Assembly (NCBI RefSeq): GCF_905220365.1
Contig: NC_061134.1
Coordinates: 8,881,001-8,945,000, forward strand
From: Vanessa cardui
Taxonomy: Eukaryota > Arthropoda > Insecta > Lepidoptera > Nymphalidae
Length of the DNA stretch: 64,000 bases
Direction: 5' to 3'
A model generated the notes under the pieces. That model saw nothing but the letters and a program-made list of their open reading frames with translations. It had not been told where the DNA came from and made no database searches. Both the position numbers and the translations under genes were made by a program. Below are positions 37,501 to 50,758 of this stretch, piece after piece (positions within the stretch are counted from its first letter, which is position 1; the number at the start of each line of letters is the position of its first letter).

Positions 37501-39030
37501 ATTTAATATCACAAACAGTAAAGATATATTGAATTATTTCTTCCTTAATTAAATTGAGTTGGTAAAATAAAAATATATATATTTCATATATCATTATCAT
37601 AGCTCGTACATGTTAGTTAAAACTTTACTCTAATTACGTAACTCTCATTAGTGTCACGATCGTCGCGACCTACTTTACTTAAATCTTTCATATAATTACT
37701 TAGTACGAACGAATACAACAACATGATTGTCACAATTTCGTTTAAAAGTTTTAATATTGTTTTGAATATTAAGCTGCCAGGATCATCAATAATAATTATA
37801 ATATTTTTAGTTATGTTTATTAATCAAACTACATATTAATATATTTTATGTAACTTCTTCTCAACTACCTCGTTTGTTTTGTTGTAAATCCCGAGGTAGT
37901 AATGCCGAGGAGTAACGCGGGTGATAGATTAAGAAAGAAATTATTAAGTAATTATTTGACTACAAAATGCTTATATTATTTATAGCTTATATTTTTAAAG
38001 CTCAGATTCTTTATAATTTGAATTTTATTTGATTGATACATTTGACATTCTTAAAAACTCTCAGAAGAGATTAATCTTAAACTTTCTATTAAAATACTAT
38101 TAATCAGACATTTCTGCACACAAACTCAATGTCTAGTAAGATATTTTTGTATGTAAATAAGAACAGTATTACTATAAAACACTCATTTTTTTAATAATAC
38201 TTAAAGACAACGACCGCTTATTATTAGACAATACACTTATATCTACAATATAATTTCCGAAAGTAAAAAAAAAATTAAAAATGTTGGTATCATAAAAGCA
38301 GTCATAACTTCGAATGAACAAACGAGAGGTGTGAAAGTGCGTATTAACATTTTCGTAATAACAAAAGCCGGGAATCGTTTCGGTAACCAATCACATACAT
38401 CAGGGCAATAAATCAACAATTTAGCGTCGCCATTTCCATAATTCACACAATATCAAGTTACCCGCGCGAGAATAAAGAAAAATCCAATTTCCTTTACTTG
38501 CATTACCGGAGGGACGCAAGGAGGTCCCGGCTCGGGTGCGTACACAATGGAAGAATAGTTTTTAATCATCATTTATCTTAATTTTTTTTAACGTAAATGT
38601 ATGCAGTAATCGTAAATACCTTAATATATAATGCAAAAGGTTTATTTTGATTAATTTAAAGAAATTCATTTATATTCTGTTTTGTTTTAAACAAGGTTAC
38701 ATATGTTGTATATTTATTTTATATTATCTATCGAAAACATTTAATAATAAATAAAGACTCTTTATTAAAGAGTTATAATCCTGATAAAAGCGATACTTTT
38801 AAAGTACTTAATGAAATATAAGCCGGGAATAAAACGGTTACAGTTATCAATAACTAAGTTAATTAACTTAAAAGCATTTATCACTAAAGTGTACGGTATG
38901 GAGCTTTAAAGGTTTTAACGGAAACGTCCGGCTCATCAGCTCAGCTTTTGAAATTTATTTTTAAAACTACTGTGATAATGTTCATGCCTTTATTAAGTAT
39001 TATTTAAAAAAACTTGTCCTGAAATTTTCA
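37501..39030. other. AT-rich DNA, nothing recognised
   Basis: A small GC-richer patch at 38505-38545 is not recognised. Confidence 0.5.
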
Positions 39031-39299
39031 TACAACAGCAGCTTGTAAAGGCCACCTATCCCTTTGAGGAGGAAGGTTCGAACACATTCCACCACGCTGC
39101 TCCAGTGCGGGTTGGTGGAATTCATAAGTGATAGGATTTTGTTGAAATTAGATGCATGCAGGTTTCCTCACGAAGTGTTCCTTCACCGCCGAGTACGAGA
39201 TAAATTATAAACAAACAAATTAAGCACATGAGTATTCGGTGGTTTGGGTTGCCATCATCGTTTAAGATGCGCGCGTCCTAGCGACTGGGCCATTGTACC
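39031..39299 (-). mobile_element. SINE A copy, (TTG)n-tail subfamily
   Basis: Near full length; it has the 'ccctttgaggaggaagg' block and a small deletion in the tRNA head region before 'ccatcatcg'. Confidence 0.78.
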
Positions 39300-39743
39300 A
39301 ATACACTTTTACTCTAGTTAAAAAAAAGTAATTTAAATTTTATAATTCAACAATATTCTATGTTGTGTCAGTGCGAACGCGCCTTTTTTAGGTGTTTCGG
39401 ATATGAACGATTATTCAGGGTAACAATAATAATAGAGTAATAAATTATGATTGATGAATGTCCAAAGATACTTCGCGAACACTCCTACCGAAATAAAAAT
39501 ATTTGTTTTCCCCTCTCCATTTGATTAACATCATTATATCAAAGAAATGATGGCGTTACCATTTTCATAGACCTTTTAATCCAATTACTTAACCTATAAA
39601 ATTTCATTCTTAATTACAGACTAAAGAAATATTACGACTGCTAAGATGTTATAAATTTATATAAATGGTTAAATAATTATAACTACGCTTTTTCTATTTG
39701 TCAAGTCCAGTCGAGTTGGCCACTGGGCCAACGTTCTAACCAC

Positions 39744-40028
39744 CCAGTGGTTAGAACGCGTGCATCTTAACCGATGATTTCGGATTCAAACCCAGGCATG
39801 CACCACTACATATATGAGCTTAAGTTTTGTTTATAATTCATTTCGTGCTCGGCGGTGAAGGAAATAACGTGAGGAAACCTGCATGTGTCTAATTTCATCA
39901 AAATTCTGCCACATGTGCATTCCACCAACCCGCATTGGAACAGCGTGGTGGAATATATTCCAAACACTCTTCTCAATGGGAGAGGAGGCCTTAAACCAGC
40001 AGTGGGAAATTTACAGGCTGTTACTTAT
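39744..40028 (+). mobile_element. SINE A copy with a fold-back at its 5' end
   Basis: The head starts 'ccagtggttagaacgcgtgc', box B is 'ggattcaaaccc', and the copy ends 'cagcagtgggaaatttacag'. Immediately upstream, part of the head is repeated in inverted orientation (39732-39743 against 39747-39758). Confidence 0.82.
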
Positions 40029-41650
40029 ATGTCAAATAATCCGAGATTTGAACCTAAGCACCTCCAGCAACACAAACTAGTCGCTAGACCAAGGAATCAA
40101 TTAAAAACCGTTAAAACTTTTCCTATCTAAATATACAAATAATGAAATCGAATCTTAAGTGACTTCAACATATGCACTATAATATAAAGAATTATTATTA
40201 ATTATTAATTAAAATTGAGTTCTTTTTCTTTACAATTATTAATATTATATATATTTTTGTCATTCTTCGCTGGTTTCATCTTATAACTTTGAATTAAGGT
40301 ATGAGTGTGTTAAGGAAGAGCGACTTCTTCTGTCACGGGAGCTCACGGCACTCAAAAGAGGAACAACCTTTGAGATGTTATTGTACTGTCTTGGTTATTG
40401 ATGAAATAAACATTTATTATTATTATTTTTAATTAAAAAAAAAAACAATTCATTGAGCGCCTATTACAATACTGATTTCAGGGTGTTGATGATACTGTCT
40501 CATTTGAGTGTGGCCTCACTCTACATAGTCATGCGTCGCCTACGCATGATTATATAGTATTAATCCTTGATGTGCAGGATTCCAGTATATATGGCATCCT
40601 GAGGGTATTTACTGATAGGCAAGATTGTCCTGACGCAGTGGTATGGTGTCATGTAATGTACTGACAAATAAACTTGAGACAGAGGATTGTCTAGTACAAA
40701 CAGGTTAAGGATTGTATTTACTAATAACTTATGATCTGATTTTATATTGGTCAATATAAATAGGTCACCATACCAGGTCCCCACTTAGACAGTTAAAATT
40801 CTAGGCTTTATTTTTAAATTACTTTGTATTGATGGTAACAACATTAAAATTTGTTGCGTAGTTTAAAAGTTCTAAGGGAACAGACAGCGAGAAGCTACTT
40901 TGGTTTTTGAATATGTAGATTCATCTACTGACAGTTTAAAATTTTTTTTGTTTTCTTCAGTGTAATGTGTACGACTAAAATAGGCTCTTAAGACCAAGGT
41001 TGTATTATTTGGTCAGATCGATGAAATCAAATTATTAATATTATTTTTTTTTTATTATATTAGTTAGCGCTTGACTGTTTGTTCTTATTACACCTACTTG
41101 AAAGGGATCATACCGCCTACGGCGGAGCTTTATTTTATTCCATACAAAATAAGACTAGTTTTTAAGGTAAGTAGGTTTTTAATATTGTAAATGGTAAGGA
41201 CTACGGAAGTCTGTAACGAAGAAACAAATGGTTTTGTACTTGTTTTAACAACGTTATTATTTTATTTAGAACTGCGAATACTAGATACATATATGTAGGT
41301 ACTTGTAACTTAAAAAGTAGATATAAAATTAGAAGTACTTTAAAATCAACTACCGAGATCTGTTTGCATACTTTGTTAGTTGCTTACAAGTAAAGCTAAT
41401 TAAAACGCATAAAAACTGCATAAACGTAAATGAATACTGGCTCTGAGGGCGTTAATTAAGAAGTTTATAGTGCGGTTATGTTAAGACATTTTTCATCTTA
41501 AATGAAAAAAAAGGTTTTGTTTTTTTTTTTATTACATTCACTTAACACGCCAGAAAAATGTGCTAACAAATTGTAAATGTCACTAACCATGGGAACTAAG
41601 GAGTTATGTATTATCTGTCAACCAACAATACTACATAATGTAAATCTCTG
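40029..41650. other. AT-rich DNA; possible retroelement tail
   Basis: 40300-40430 reads like a transcript 3' end: 'gatgaaataaacatttatta' with an AATAAA and then a TTA-repeat tail. It may be the 3' end of a retroelement. No ORF is linked to it. Confidence 0.35.
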
Positions 41651-41820
41651 TGATCAAGTAGTGTGTACGCCCGATTTCATGGGTACACCACTCTAAGGTT
41701 GCAGGTTCGATTACCGGCCGAGTCGTTGTAGAAAAAGTTCTTTAGTTTTCTATGTTGTCTTGGTTTTTGTGGTACTGTTGTTGCTTTGCATTGGAATCAG
41801 GGAAATGTATTATTTTAAGT
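41651..41820 (+). mobile_element. SINE C copy, plus strand
   Basis: 'tagtgtgtacgcc', box B 'aggttcgattaccgg' and 'ttttctatgttgtcttgg' occur in family order; moderately diverged. Confidence 0.72.
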
Positions 41821-43414
41821 ACGTAACTACATAGTTAGGTTATATAGTTAGAACATAATATGGTGGATGGATGGTACCACGACGGAATACAAAGGCGTAC
41901 TTCCAAATAAATTATATACACATATACCATAAATGTTTATCATGGTTACTTTTCGCTGTAGATGTTAAGAAAATATTAAAATCAATACTTAAATATGAAA
42001 TGTTAAAATTCTGTCAAAAGTAAAGCATAAGTTTGAGAACAATGTTTAATTCAAACTTAACATTCATAATATAAAAAACTTCTAACTCAAACGATAAACG
42101 ATGGATATATAAAAACTTCTTGGCGCTAAGACTTATTGTATGTTACTTGGTGTATACAATTATGTTTCATTTGAGAATATCTTAGTATGAAAATAAAGAC
42201 ATCAGAGATGTCGGTGAAGAGATCGCTTGCTCGGCGCTTTAGAAATTACAAGTGTCTATACAAAAGTCACTCACCACAACGTGTAAATTATATACAATAA
42301 ACCATACAGAATTCTGCTGTAGACAGCTTTAATTAAATACTGCTGAGTGTTTTATTAAAAATTTATAGTAATAGTTATAATTTTTATTGCTTCTTATCGA
42401 GGGCTCTTAAGACGCTTGACGCTCGGTGCACGTTCTCCTCCAGGTACAAATAATTACTTCCCGCTATAAACGATTAAAGAATAATAGGACATAAACACCG
42501 TAATACACAATAATATATATTTACTACCTATTTAGTAATATTGATACATTGTGTACATAAAACCTCAATCGGAAACATTGATCGAACCGTGTTGATAGGC
42601 TATAACTCCAGCACATAAGACCTTTTTCTTACGAGATGTAGAATATTGATCAATTTTCGCGTAATGTAAGGCACTATTATAATATGATAATCGCCAATGT
42701 CAAATAACGTTAAATAAAACAACAACGTTTACTATAAAATAAACATTTTATTCATAGCCGAGGGCACAAATTAATTAAAAAATAAACATCGCCCAAACTG
42801 CCCCAATTAAGTAGACACGCGGTAGAAAACACAAAGTTGAAAATACAGAAACCGCGTGAAACTTTAAATTAAAGGTGAAATATATTTTACCCGCAAATAA
42901 TATTATTACTGCTTAATATAAATTACTCCATCAAATTCTATTGTTACGTCCGAGTCGAGCTCGAGAGAAAACCGCGTATTTGTTTGAGTAATGATTTATG
43001 ATTCGCATTAGAAGCCGTTCAGGCGTAGCAAGGAATAGAGGATGCAATTTTAACCCCACATACTATAAACCATATAAATGTATACGTTTATAAGCTTTAT
43101 TGCGTTGGCAATAGAAGTCATAATGCAATGGTAATGGGTCATCGTATTCCTACGTACCCTGCACGGTCCATAGTGCCACAAGCTGACCGCACACTAGCAG
43201 AGATAGTTGTTATTAGTCAAAGTCATGTATTGAAAGTAAACAACGAGGAAAACGAGCTGGTCCATATAGTTCAGTAAACACATTAGTCATTTGTCACTGA
43301 AAACCATTTCTGAAAAAAGTTTTTATATGTTCGATATTTTAACGGTAGCATTTTTTTAAACTATGATAAATATTTCAATTTCATTTCAACTTCAATAATT
43401 ATACCTACTCGTAT
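41821..43414. other. AT-rich DNA, nothing recognised
   Basis: No repeats or coding signal identified. Confidence 0.5.
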
Positions 43415-43525
43415 ATTATAAATGCTAAATTAAGTCATTCTAACAGAGTTACTTGTCTAACTTTTCACGCTTAAACCGCAGAACTAATTGGGATGAAATT
43501 TGGTTCTAATATGAATAGTAACAAA
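43415..43525 (-). repeat. Repeat G fragment
   Basis: 'cgtatattataaatgctaaa' then 'gggatgaaatttggttctaa'. Confidence 0.5.
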
Positions 43526-43562
43526 ATAGTTTGATTTTAAATGAACATGGTTATTTTTATTA

Positions 43563-43715
43563 TTAGTTATTAATTTCGGGATATTTACCATGTTCTTTTA
43601 TATTTATTCAATGGAGCTCGATATTTAGACATTATCTACGAATGTCTTGTTCAAGAGACTGAGAATGTCGAGCAGAAAAATAAAAAATATGGTAAATATC
43701 CCGAAACTAATAACT
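43563..43715. repeat. Fold-back copy of repeat F
   Basis: 'ttattaatttcgggatattt' (43563-43594 region) is inverted at 43687-43715 ('atggtaaatatcccgaaact'), with about 90 bp between containing the 'gagctcgatattt' and 'gtcttgttcaagagactgag' blocks. Confidence 0.6.
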
Positions 43716-44284
43716 TTAAAAATAGTTTGAATTCCAAGGAAGGCTTTTTTTCATTGATCTTTCTTGATTGTAAATGAGGAGTGACGATTTGAATGCTATA
43801 AGTAGTTTTGTAAATGATTAAAATAATTATAATATAGTAATAATAAAACAAGTTATTATTAATTTTTTTATATAAGATCTTACAAATATTTCCTTTTAGT
43901 ATATACTTAAAACTGTGCAATCAGCTGTACAATTAAAAAACTAGCAATAAAAATAACCTAATTATTTATTTTATTGTTACGAAAATATTTATAGTAATAT
44001 AAACAACGACAATAAAAATGTCGAGACCAGGAAGTTCGTGTATTGTGCCTGCTTACGGTGTTTTTTAAGCGAAACCTAATTGAAATCATGTTACCTGTAT
44101 AAAACTTCGTAGTGGTTGAAAGTTTCAGGCGAGTCTGCAGTTTTATTATCATAAAAAGTACCAAGAGACGTGTAATTTTTAACAGCGATATTTTGTTATG
44201 GTTTCCTTTTCTGACTTTAGTAATTAAAACTTGTCCTCAGTCAAACTCACTGTAAACTCGATATTTATGTTATATCCATATCAT

Positions 44285-44619
44285 CTAGTCGTGATGCCTC
44301 AGTGGTTAAAACTCGTGATTATTAATTTATGATTGCAGGTCGATACCACAAGCACTACCAAATTTTCTGGAATTTGTGCTTGAATTGGATGCTTGCCTGT
44401 TCGAATCCATTAGTACCATTGATTTTTTATTTACTTATAATTCATTTTGTGCTCAGGGTTGAAGGAAAACATCGTAAGTGTGTCTTCACGTGTCGCTAGA
44501 AACATACATATGTGTATCCACAAATCGACATTAGAGCAGCGTGGTTGAATAACCTATAAACCGTCTTCTCAAATGGAGGGAAGACTTTAGCTCAGCATGG
44601 GGACATTTACAGATTCTTA
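44285..44619 (+). mobile_element. Diverged SINE A copy
   Basis: Head, body ('ttataattcattttgtgctc') and tail ('agcagcgtggttgaat') occur in order with many changes. About 40 extra bases carry a second 'gcttgcctgttcgaatcc' block, so part of the head is duplicated. Confidence 0.65.
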
Positions 44620-44643
44620 ATTTTGTACGATTATATTATATTT

Positions 44644-44870
44644 GACGACCTCCGTTGTCGAGTAGTGTGTACACCGGTTTTCATGGACACGCCACTCTGA
44701 GGTCCCGGGTTTAAATCAAGGACTATTTGATGTAGAATAAGTTCATTAAATTTCTATGTTGTCTTGGTTCTGAATGTTTGTGGTACCGTAGTTACTTCTG
44801 ATTACCATAACATAGCTACTTTTATTTTTATCAGAGTAATGTACATGATGTTGTGCAATATATTTTGTAT
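44644..44870 (+). mobile_element. SINE C copy, plus strand
   Basis: It runs from 'gacgacctccgttgtcgagt' to 'gtaatgtacatgatgttgtg'. It lies 25 bp after a diverged SINE A in the same orientation. Confidence 0.78.
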
Positions 44871-45439
44871 TTATTTATTCATTCATATTTATATTGTATG
44901 TATCTTTTATTTCTTAGTCATTGATTAAACAATAATTGAATTAACAAGTAATACAAACAATGAAAATGATATAAAGAATGAATAATGCCCTCTAGTTATA
45001 TTGTATTGTGATAAAAAAGCAATTTATTTAAATTTCGAATATTTTGTCGATATTTCCGCGAAATATGATACATAATTGAAGTGACGGGCGGCGATCAGCC
45101 GTAACAAGCCTGAAACAACACAATGTTCGAAGAATCGAAGTTTTCAACTTTCCTCACATAATCTAAAATAGCACTTAACGTTAATGTAAAAGGCGATTAA
45201 TTCCCGCGAGACGTTTTAATGCCTTTGTCACTTAGAAAGTCAAATAGGTGAGGGGCGATGCTGAGGTTCATGAATTTTTTTGAACAATCGCGTTAAATAT
45301 TATTCCTTAGATACTATTTATTGTTTTTATTTACTTGGGCTTTGCCATAGCCCATCTCTCACAAATTTTTCCTTAATTTAGTACCTATGTGTTCCTGTTT
45401 GATAGTGAGTTTTATTACACGATCATACAAGGCGCATAA

Positions 45440-45565
45440 GATCGTATTTCTCGTAGTTGGTGGTGCATTGGCGAGGGAAGGGTTAATTTTTCTTATGTTG
45501 ATGTCTGGTAGGCAGTGTTTACCACCTTTCATCAGATGGCCATTTGGAAGCCTGACTACCATGAT
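45440..45565 (+). repeat. Repeat B-related fragment
   Basis: 'agttggtggtgcattggcga', then a 'gttaatttttctta' block and 'atcagatggccatttg', correspond to the 3' half with divergence. Confidence 0.5.
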
Positions 45566-45728
45566 AATGAAAATACTTTAAGCATTTATCTACTCATGAT
45601 AAGAGTATATAGAATAGGAAAGTTTCGGCATCAGTAAAGCTTACACAAACGTTACGCACATATGTATATTTTATAAACGGCACACAAACTCACACATACG
45701 CCAGCGGAAATATTAAATATTATATAAC

Positions 45729-45965
45729 ACTAGTTGTCGCCCGCGGCTTCGCTCGTCTTTTAGAGGTTTGGTTTTCATGTGATAGGCAAAGAAATTGGCT
45801 TTTCCGTCCGACCTTGGTAGTCCAGTTTCCGACTTGGTAGTTCAGTAAATCGACTTTTCAGTAGTCTAATATTTTTTATTTCATCTGACACCGGAGAAGT
45901 CTAAAAATATGTTCAAGGCGCAATTATTTTTATTACTTTTTAGTGCACATTAATTTGTTTTGTTT
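45729..45965 (+). repeat. Partial copy related to 10957-11150
   Basis: It starts 'actagttgtcgcccgcggct' and shares 'gtagtctaata', 'atatgtt' and 'ttattactttttag' blocks in the same order with 10957-11150. The Helitron-like 'CTAG' near the start is suggestive but not decisive. Confidence 0.5.
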
Positions 45966-46257
45966 TTATTACGTTTAAATTTTTTCCATAACACTCTTAA
46001 ACCTGTTTATAGGCTGTTCAAATTATAATGGCATTCTTAAGTGTACCGCAATTTTTGCAAATTCTGCGAAGTTTGCAGAACAGTATTTAGGAGCACAATA
46101 AATTACGGGCTAAGTTACGAAAGAATCAAGGGTCTTCATTATGCGGTTTGTTTCGAAAAAGATCGGATTCTCTACGAAAATTAAGCGGACGGTAATTAGA
46201 AGTGCTTTTAGATGTACCTAATATTTTTTCGTTTACAAACTTTTTAAACCTGGAATT

Positions 46258-46495
46258 ATAAATAAATATGAGACAACATCACATACATTACTCTGATTCC
46301 AATGTAAGTAGCTAAAGCACTTGTGTTATGGAAAATCAGAATTAACGAAGGTACCACAAACACCCAGACCCAAGACAAAATAGAAAACTAATGATAATCT
46401 ATATCGACTCGGCCAGGAATCGTACCCGGGATCTCGGAGTGGCGTACCCTTGAAAACCGGTGTACACACCACTCGACCATGGAGGTCGTCTAAAA
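46258..46495 (-). mobile_element. Full SINE C copy
   Basis: The best-preserved C copy here: 'aaataaatatgagacaacat' tail to 'ccatggaggtcgtc' head on the minus strand, with box B slightly changed. Confidence 0.8.
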
Positions 46496-47604
46496 CGTCA
46501 CCTGTCAAAAATCGTTCACAAATTAATACATGTTATAGATTAGGATTTATAACATGTATTATAATGATGATGAAATAACTAGATCTCATAAAACGATTTT
46601 TAAGCTAAAAATATTATTACATTAGAATATAATTGAGTAGGGAATTAAAAATTTTATTTAAATAACTATAATCAAATCAGTAAAGATTAAGAAACGGAAA
46701 AAATAACTTATACGCATATAAATTATAATCGCTGTGATATGGTCAACGAACTTTATTGTCTTCTTAAATATATTTTTCATATGCATTTCCAAGATCAAAA
46801 TCCTAAATAATATTTTTTATACAAAGAGGTTTTATTTGTAAATAAGGTTAAGAAAAATTATTCATCAAATCAGTCGGAAACAAGTCCCGATCTCAGAACA
46901 CGGTAATTGGCTCTTCTGATAAAGAAATATCAAACATTAGCTTTACCGAATTGAATTTTTCATCGATACTCGCGATTTTACCGGTTTTTCTTCGCTTCGG
47001 CTTCTTGAATATTTCGATTAAGGGGACGTTATAAATAATGTTTGTGTTATCATATTTCGCTTTGAATTTTAACGCGACTACGTTCGCTCGTGTATATTAT
47101 TCTTTGTTTGATATACTTGATTTACATTTTACGTTCAATGGGTATCATGTATCGAAGTTAATCTATAAGAAATGTGTTTTTACAAAGTAACCCATATTGA
47201 TAAAATAATAAAGTTGATTTTGCAGTGATCAGTATTAAATCTTACCATTAAGACTATGAGATTTATTACTAGTTACAAGCTTATTATTTCCTTGTACATA
47301 ACTTAGATATCATGGTAAAAAAATAAATTCTTGTTTATTTGGTGAACAGTCGCTAGAAACAAAAAGTAACGCAACCTCGTAGTAGATACTAAGATAAGTA
47401 AATATGTTTCTTGTTTTCGAAACTATTAATCCAAATTTAAAAGGAAAGTTTTGGTCGGGAAAATGTCTTAGAAAAACTTTGCTTTGAAATAAAGTGTTCA
47501 TAATATTATTATTGACTTCCGTCGGGAACTATGTTTTTTCTTTGGTTATTCGCTTTTACACAGATGGTACTAGTGCTCTCAGTTACGTTTGTTCTATTTG
47601 ACAA
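46496..47604. other. AT-rich DNA, nothing recognised
   Basis: Only short frames. Confidence 0.5.
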
Positions 47605-47795
47605 ATCTCAATACATATTATAAATGTGAAAGTAATTATGTCTGTCTGTCTGTCGTGCTTTCACAAACCAATGGACAGAATTTAATGCACTTTGATGTGA
47701 AACAAACATGAACTTCAAGGAAGGCTAACTTCTGTGCCTGACACATGACAGCCAATCCCCTAAAACGCGAGGGAAGCCGCGGGCGACAACAAGTG
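47605..47795 (-). repeat. Repeat G copy
   Basis: 'cattataaatgtgaaagt'-type start with (TCTG)n at 47640-47652, ending 'gagggaagccgcgggcgaca'. Confidence 0.55.
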
Positions 47796-47929
47796 TAAAC
47801 TAATTTAAGCAATATTTATATTGAACTTCGAATGAGATATTATCTTTTTATGTTACATGATTCGATACTAAACCCTAATGGTTTTGACGTACTCACTACA
47901 TCAAGCTTACAAAAATAGACGAAGGGGTA

Positions 47930-48175
47930 TGTCGGCGCTTCACATATGCCGACGACGAGGGAGGCGCGGGGCGCGGGCTCGCGGCCCGTTGCGCGTGCGC
48001 CGCGATGCACCGACCACTCAGCGAGTGACAGCCAACTAGGCGGACACATTATCGTCCTTGTGTGCAATTTTTAATACGCGAATAAATTATTATATTACAG
48101 TCCAAGTTTTATTACACCGAAGTCCCGTTACGGCTCCTTCATTTTCTGGTCCTTCGAGCCGTAAGTACAAATGTT
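47930..48175 (+). mobile_element. Possible LTR-retrotransposon terminal fragment
   Basis: A strongly GC-rich block (47940-48010) is followed by an AATAAA, a 'tattacag' acceptor-like site and 'attttctggtccttcgagcc', a phrase I associate with the LTR/primer-binding boundary of insect BEL/Pao elements. No LTR pair or coding region is present, so solo-LTR status is a guess. Confidence 0.35.
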
Positions 48176-48830
48176 AGTGAGACCTGGTTAACACTGCGTG
48201 CTCTTGACTAGACAGTTGACAACTGCTCGTATTGTGTAATCGTATATCAGCAGCTCGGCTTGACTTTGCTGATTCTGTGTGGTAGTGAGTGAGTGTGGAT
48301 GTGTGCTGGAATAATACTGGAATCTTAATGCTGTAGTTACTGCCGAATGCACTCAAACGTTGAGATTCTTGCGCCCTCTACTACTGTAATTGTACTGGGT
48401 TGTTTACGATAAAAAGGCAAACGAAACAAACTATTTTGAATTTGCTTCGATACTTTTAAAACTATTAGAAGTTAAAGAAGAAAACTATTAGGTCAGAAAA
48501 GTACATACATAATATTATAATGTCTAATGTATATGCACAATATTTATAACTTAGTTTTATCAGCACTAAATAAATACTTTACCAGCTAGCCTTAGAGTAG
48601 TCTGGGTGTTGACAATGAATTTATAGCGTTGAGAATTGTTAATGACTTACTTAATATTCTTCTTTGTATTTCCTATAATTTGTAAGGATCAGCTTTCTCG
48701 TGAGATCTATTCTCATTCAGCAAAATGTTCGAACATTGTGCTTAATGAGAAGTCTCTCGAAGTTCCAAGCGTCGCATTTTGTGAGAAAATATTTTTACAG
48801 AAAATAAAATTGGTGAATAATGTTTGATTA

Positions 48831-48854
48831 TATAATAATAATAATAATAATAAT
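48831..48854. repeat. (AAT)n microsatellite
   Basis: Short trinucleotide run just after a 63-codon frame. Confidence 0.85.
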
Positions 48855-48932
48855 GGAAAAGACGTCAGAGAAATTCAAAAACATCACAAAACAAATAGTT
48901 CACACAAAGCTCATTAACAGTAAATAGTATTT

Positions 48933-49225
48933 AACAATAACAGCCTGTTAATTTCACACTGATCGGCTAAGGCCTCTTGCCCCTTTGAGGAGAAGGTTTG
49001 GAACATCACGCTGTTCCAATGCGGCTTGGTGGAATACACATGTGGCCGAATTTCTATGAAATTAGACACATGCAGGTTTCCTCACGTTTTCCTTCACCGA
49101 CAAGCACGAGGTGAATTATAAAGACAAATTAAGCACATGTATATTCAGTGGTGCTTACCTGGGTTTGAACCCGCAATCATCGGTTATGATGGACGCGTTC
49201 TAACCACTGGTCCATCTCAGCTCAG
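48933..49225 (-). mobile_element. SINE A copy, (TTG)n-tail subfamily
   Basis: Near full-length minus copy with small deletions (lacks 'tattccac' before 'cacgctgttcc'). The head is intact with box B. Confidence 0.85.
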
Positions 49226-50184
49226 TCTATCCCAAGTATTTTAAATACTAATTATATTAAAATTCGCAGGCAGTAGATCGTTATTAAAACATTACTCGAA
49301 TTCCTATTCCCATATACAAATGAACCACTCGCAATGAATACATATTTTGTTTCATAAAACAAACTTACACACTTATTAAGACCCGGTATTATGTTATCTA
49401 AAAACTAGCATTTCCGTTGTAAAGTTATGTGATCCTGTTGACTTTTGAGTTGCAAATTCTGCTTTTAAGTAACAAAGTATGAAGTCGCCGGCTCCCCGAA
49501 TACGCTGGAACAGCAGGAATAAAACAAAAAGTACTCTCACAATTGTCGGTTGGCCTAATTATGAAGTTTGGTTGCATCGTTACTATCTAGTTAAGGAGTT
49601 CGTTAGTGAAACTTGGTTAGCAGTCAGTCGTCAGTCGCTGATTGTCGATGAAAGTGAGATGCGAGGACATTTTAAGTGACGTGAATTGTGAGCTCCGTTT
49701 TTATTATTAGTGGAAATTAATTTTTTGTAATTTTATTTAGTTGATTAAATTATTTATACCTATAATCGATTATTATGCATGTATTTTTTGCATTATGATC
49801 AAAAACTCGATTTTGAGTCCAAGATTTTATTTTTTTAAAGTTATATTGGTAAGTATTATATATACGATTAGTGACTTGACTTGGCATCGTAGCAATGGAA
49901 TTTATTAGCTCTTAGAAAAGATGTAACTTTCTATATGTTGACTGTCCCTTATATTCAAACAAACAATTTTTTAATAGGTATTGGTCTAAAGGGAATGCAA
50001 TGTCAGTGTGCTTCAAACCTTAGGATCTGAGATGTTATATTCGTCGTGCCTCTCACTACGCAATTGATGAGTGACACCTTTAAAACGTAAAAAGAAAGTA
50101 GTACGTTGAGATATCATGTTACAATAACTAACAAAAAGTAAGTTTATACCTACTACCAGGAAAAATAAAAAAAAACTCCTGCAA
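49226..50184. other. AT-rich DNA with a less AT-rich 66-codon frame
   Basis: 49479-49679 is open and less AT-rich, with SPAPRIRWNSRNKTK near its start; not recognised and not supported as a gene. Confidence 0.35.
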
Positions 50185-50335
50185 CCCGTCTAGGTGGTAC
50201 CAAACATCATGCATTCCACTGCTAATAAGGAATACTTAGTATTGTTGTGTTCCAGCCTATGAGTAACGAGTTACGGGTACAAGGAACATAAGTTGCCAAT
50301 TATGGCGATGATCACTTACTCATGGCTCATTTACA
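50185..50335 (+). repeat. Repeat B-related fragment
   Basis: 'cccgtctaggtggtacc' and 'cttagtattgttgtgttcca' match the 5' half; diverged. Confidence 0.5.
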
Positions 50336-50758
50336 TGTCTGTCTATCTATTTCATAAAAATAACAAAAATAGGAAGCAGCAGAGTGCATGTCGTGTATTA
50401 TGCCCTTACTCGGTTATTCCAATGGGACGGCAACGCGAAAAGAGCTGAGCCAGACAAGAGTCAGACAAACGGCTTTATGTGCTTTCCAAGTCACAAAAGT
50501 GTAAAACTATCAATATTTTCTTACACAAGGATCCAATTAGCAGAACAACCTATTTTACTTGCCTGAACTGAGGCCGTGTAACTTTAAGAATTATAAGCTA
50601 GTAACATTCCCTCAGTACCATATAGTAATATTCTTTTTTCTCTAGAAAAACGTATTAAAAGTGAAGTACGGGGCGTGGTATATAGAACTCACTTTCCAGG
50701 ACAACTAGTTCAATGGAATCGCTTTGGCATTCAACAGTATCGGTGTAACCTGATACCT

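Noticed and set aside
37225..37552. Two overlapping 95-residue frames on opposite strands
   Set aside because: They lie over a dispersed repeat with primer-like (GACA)n text and show no protein family signature.
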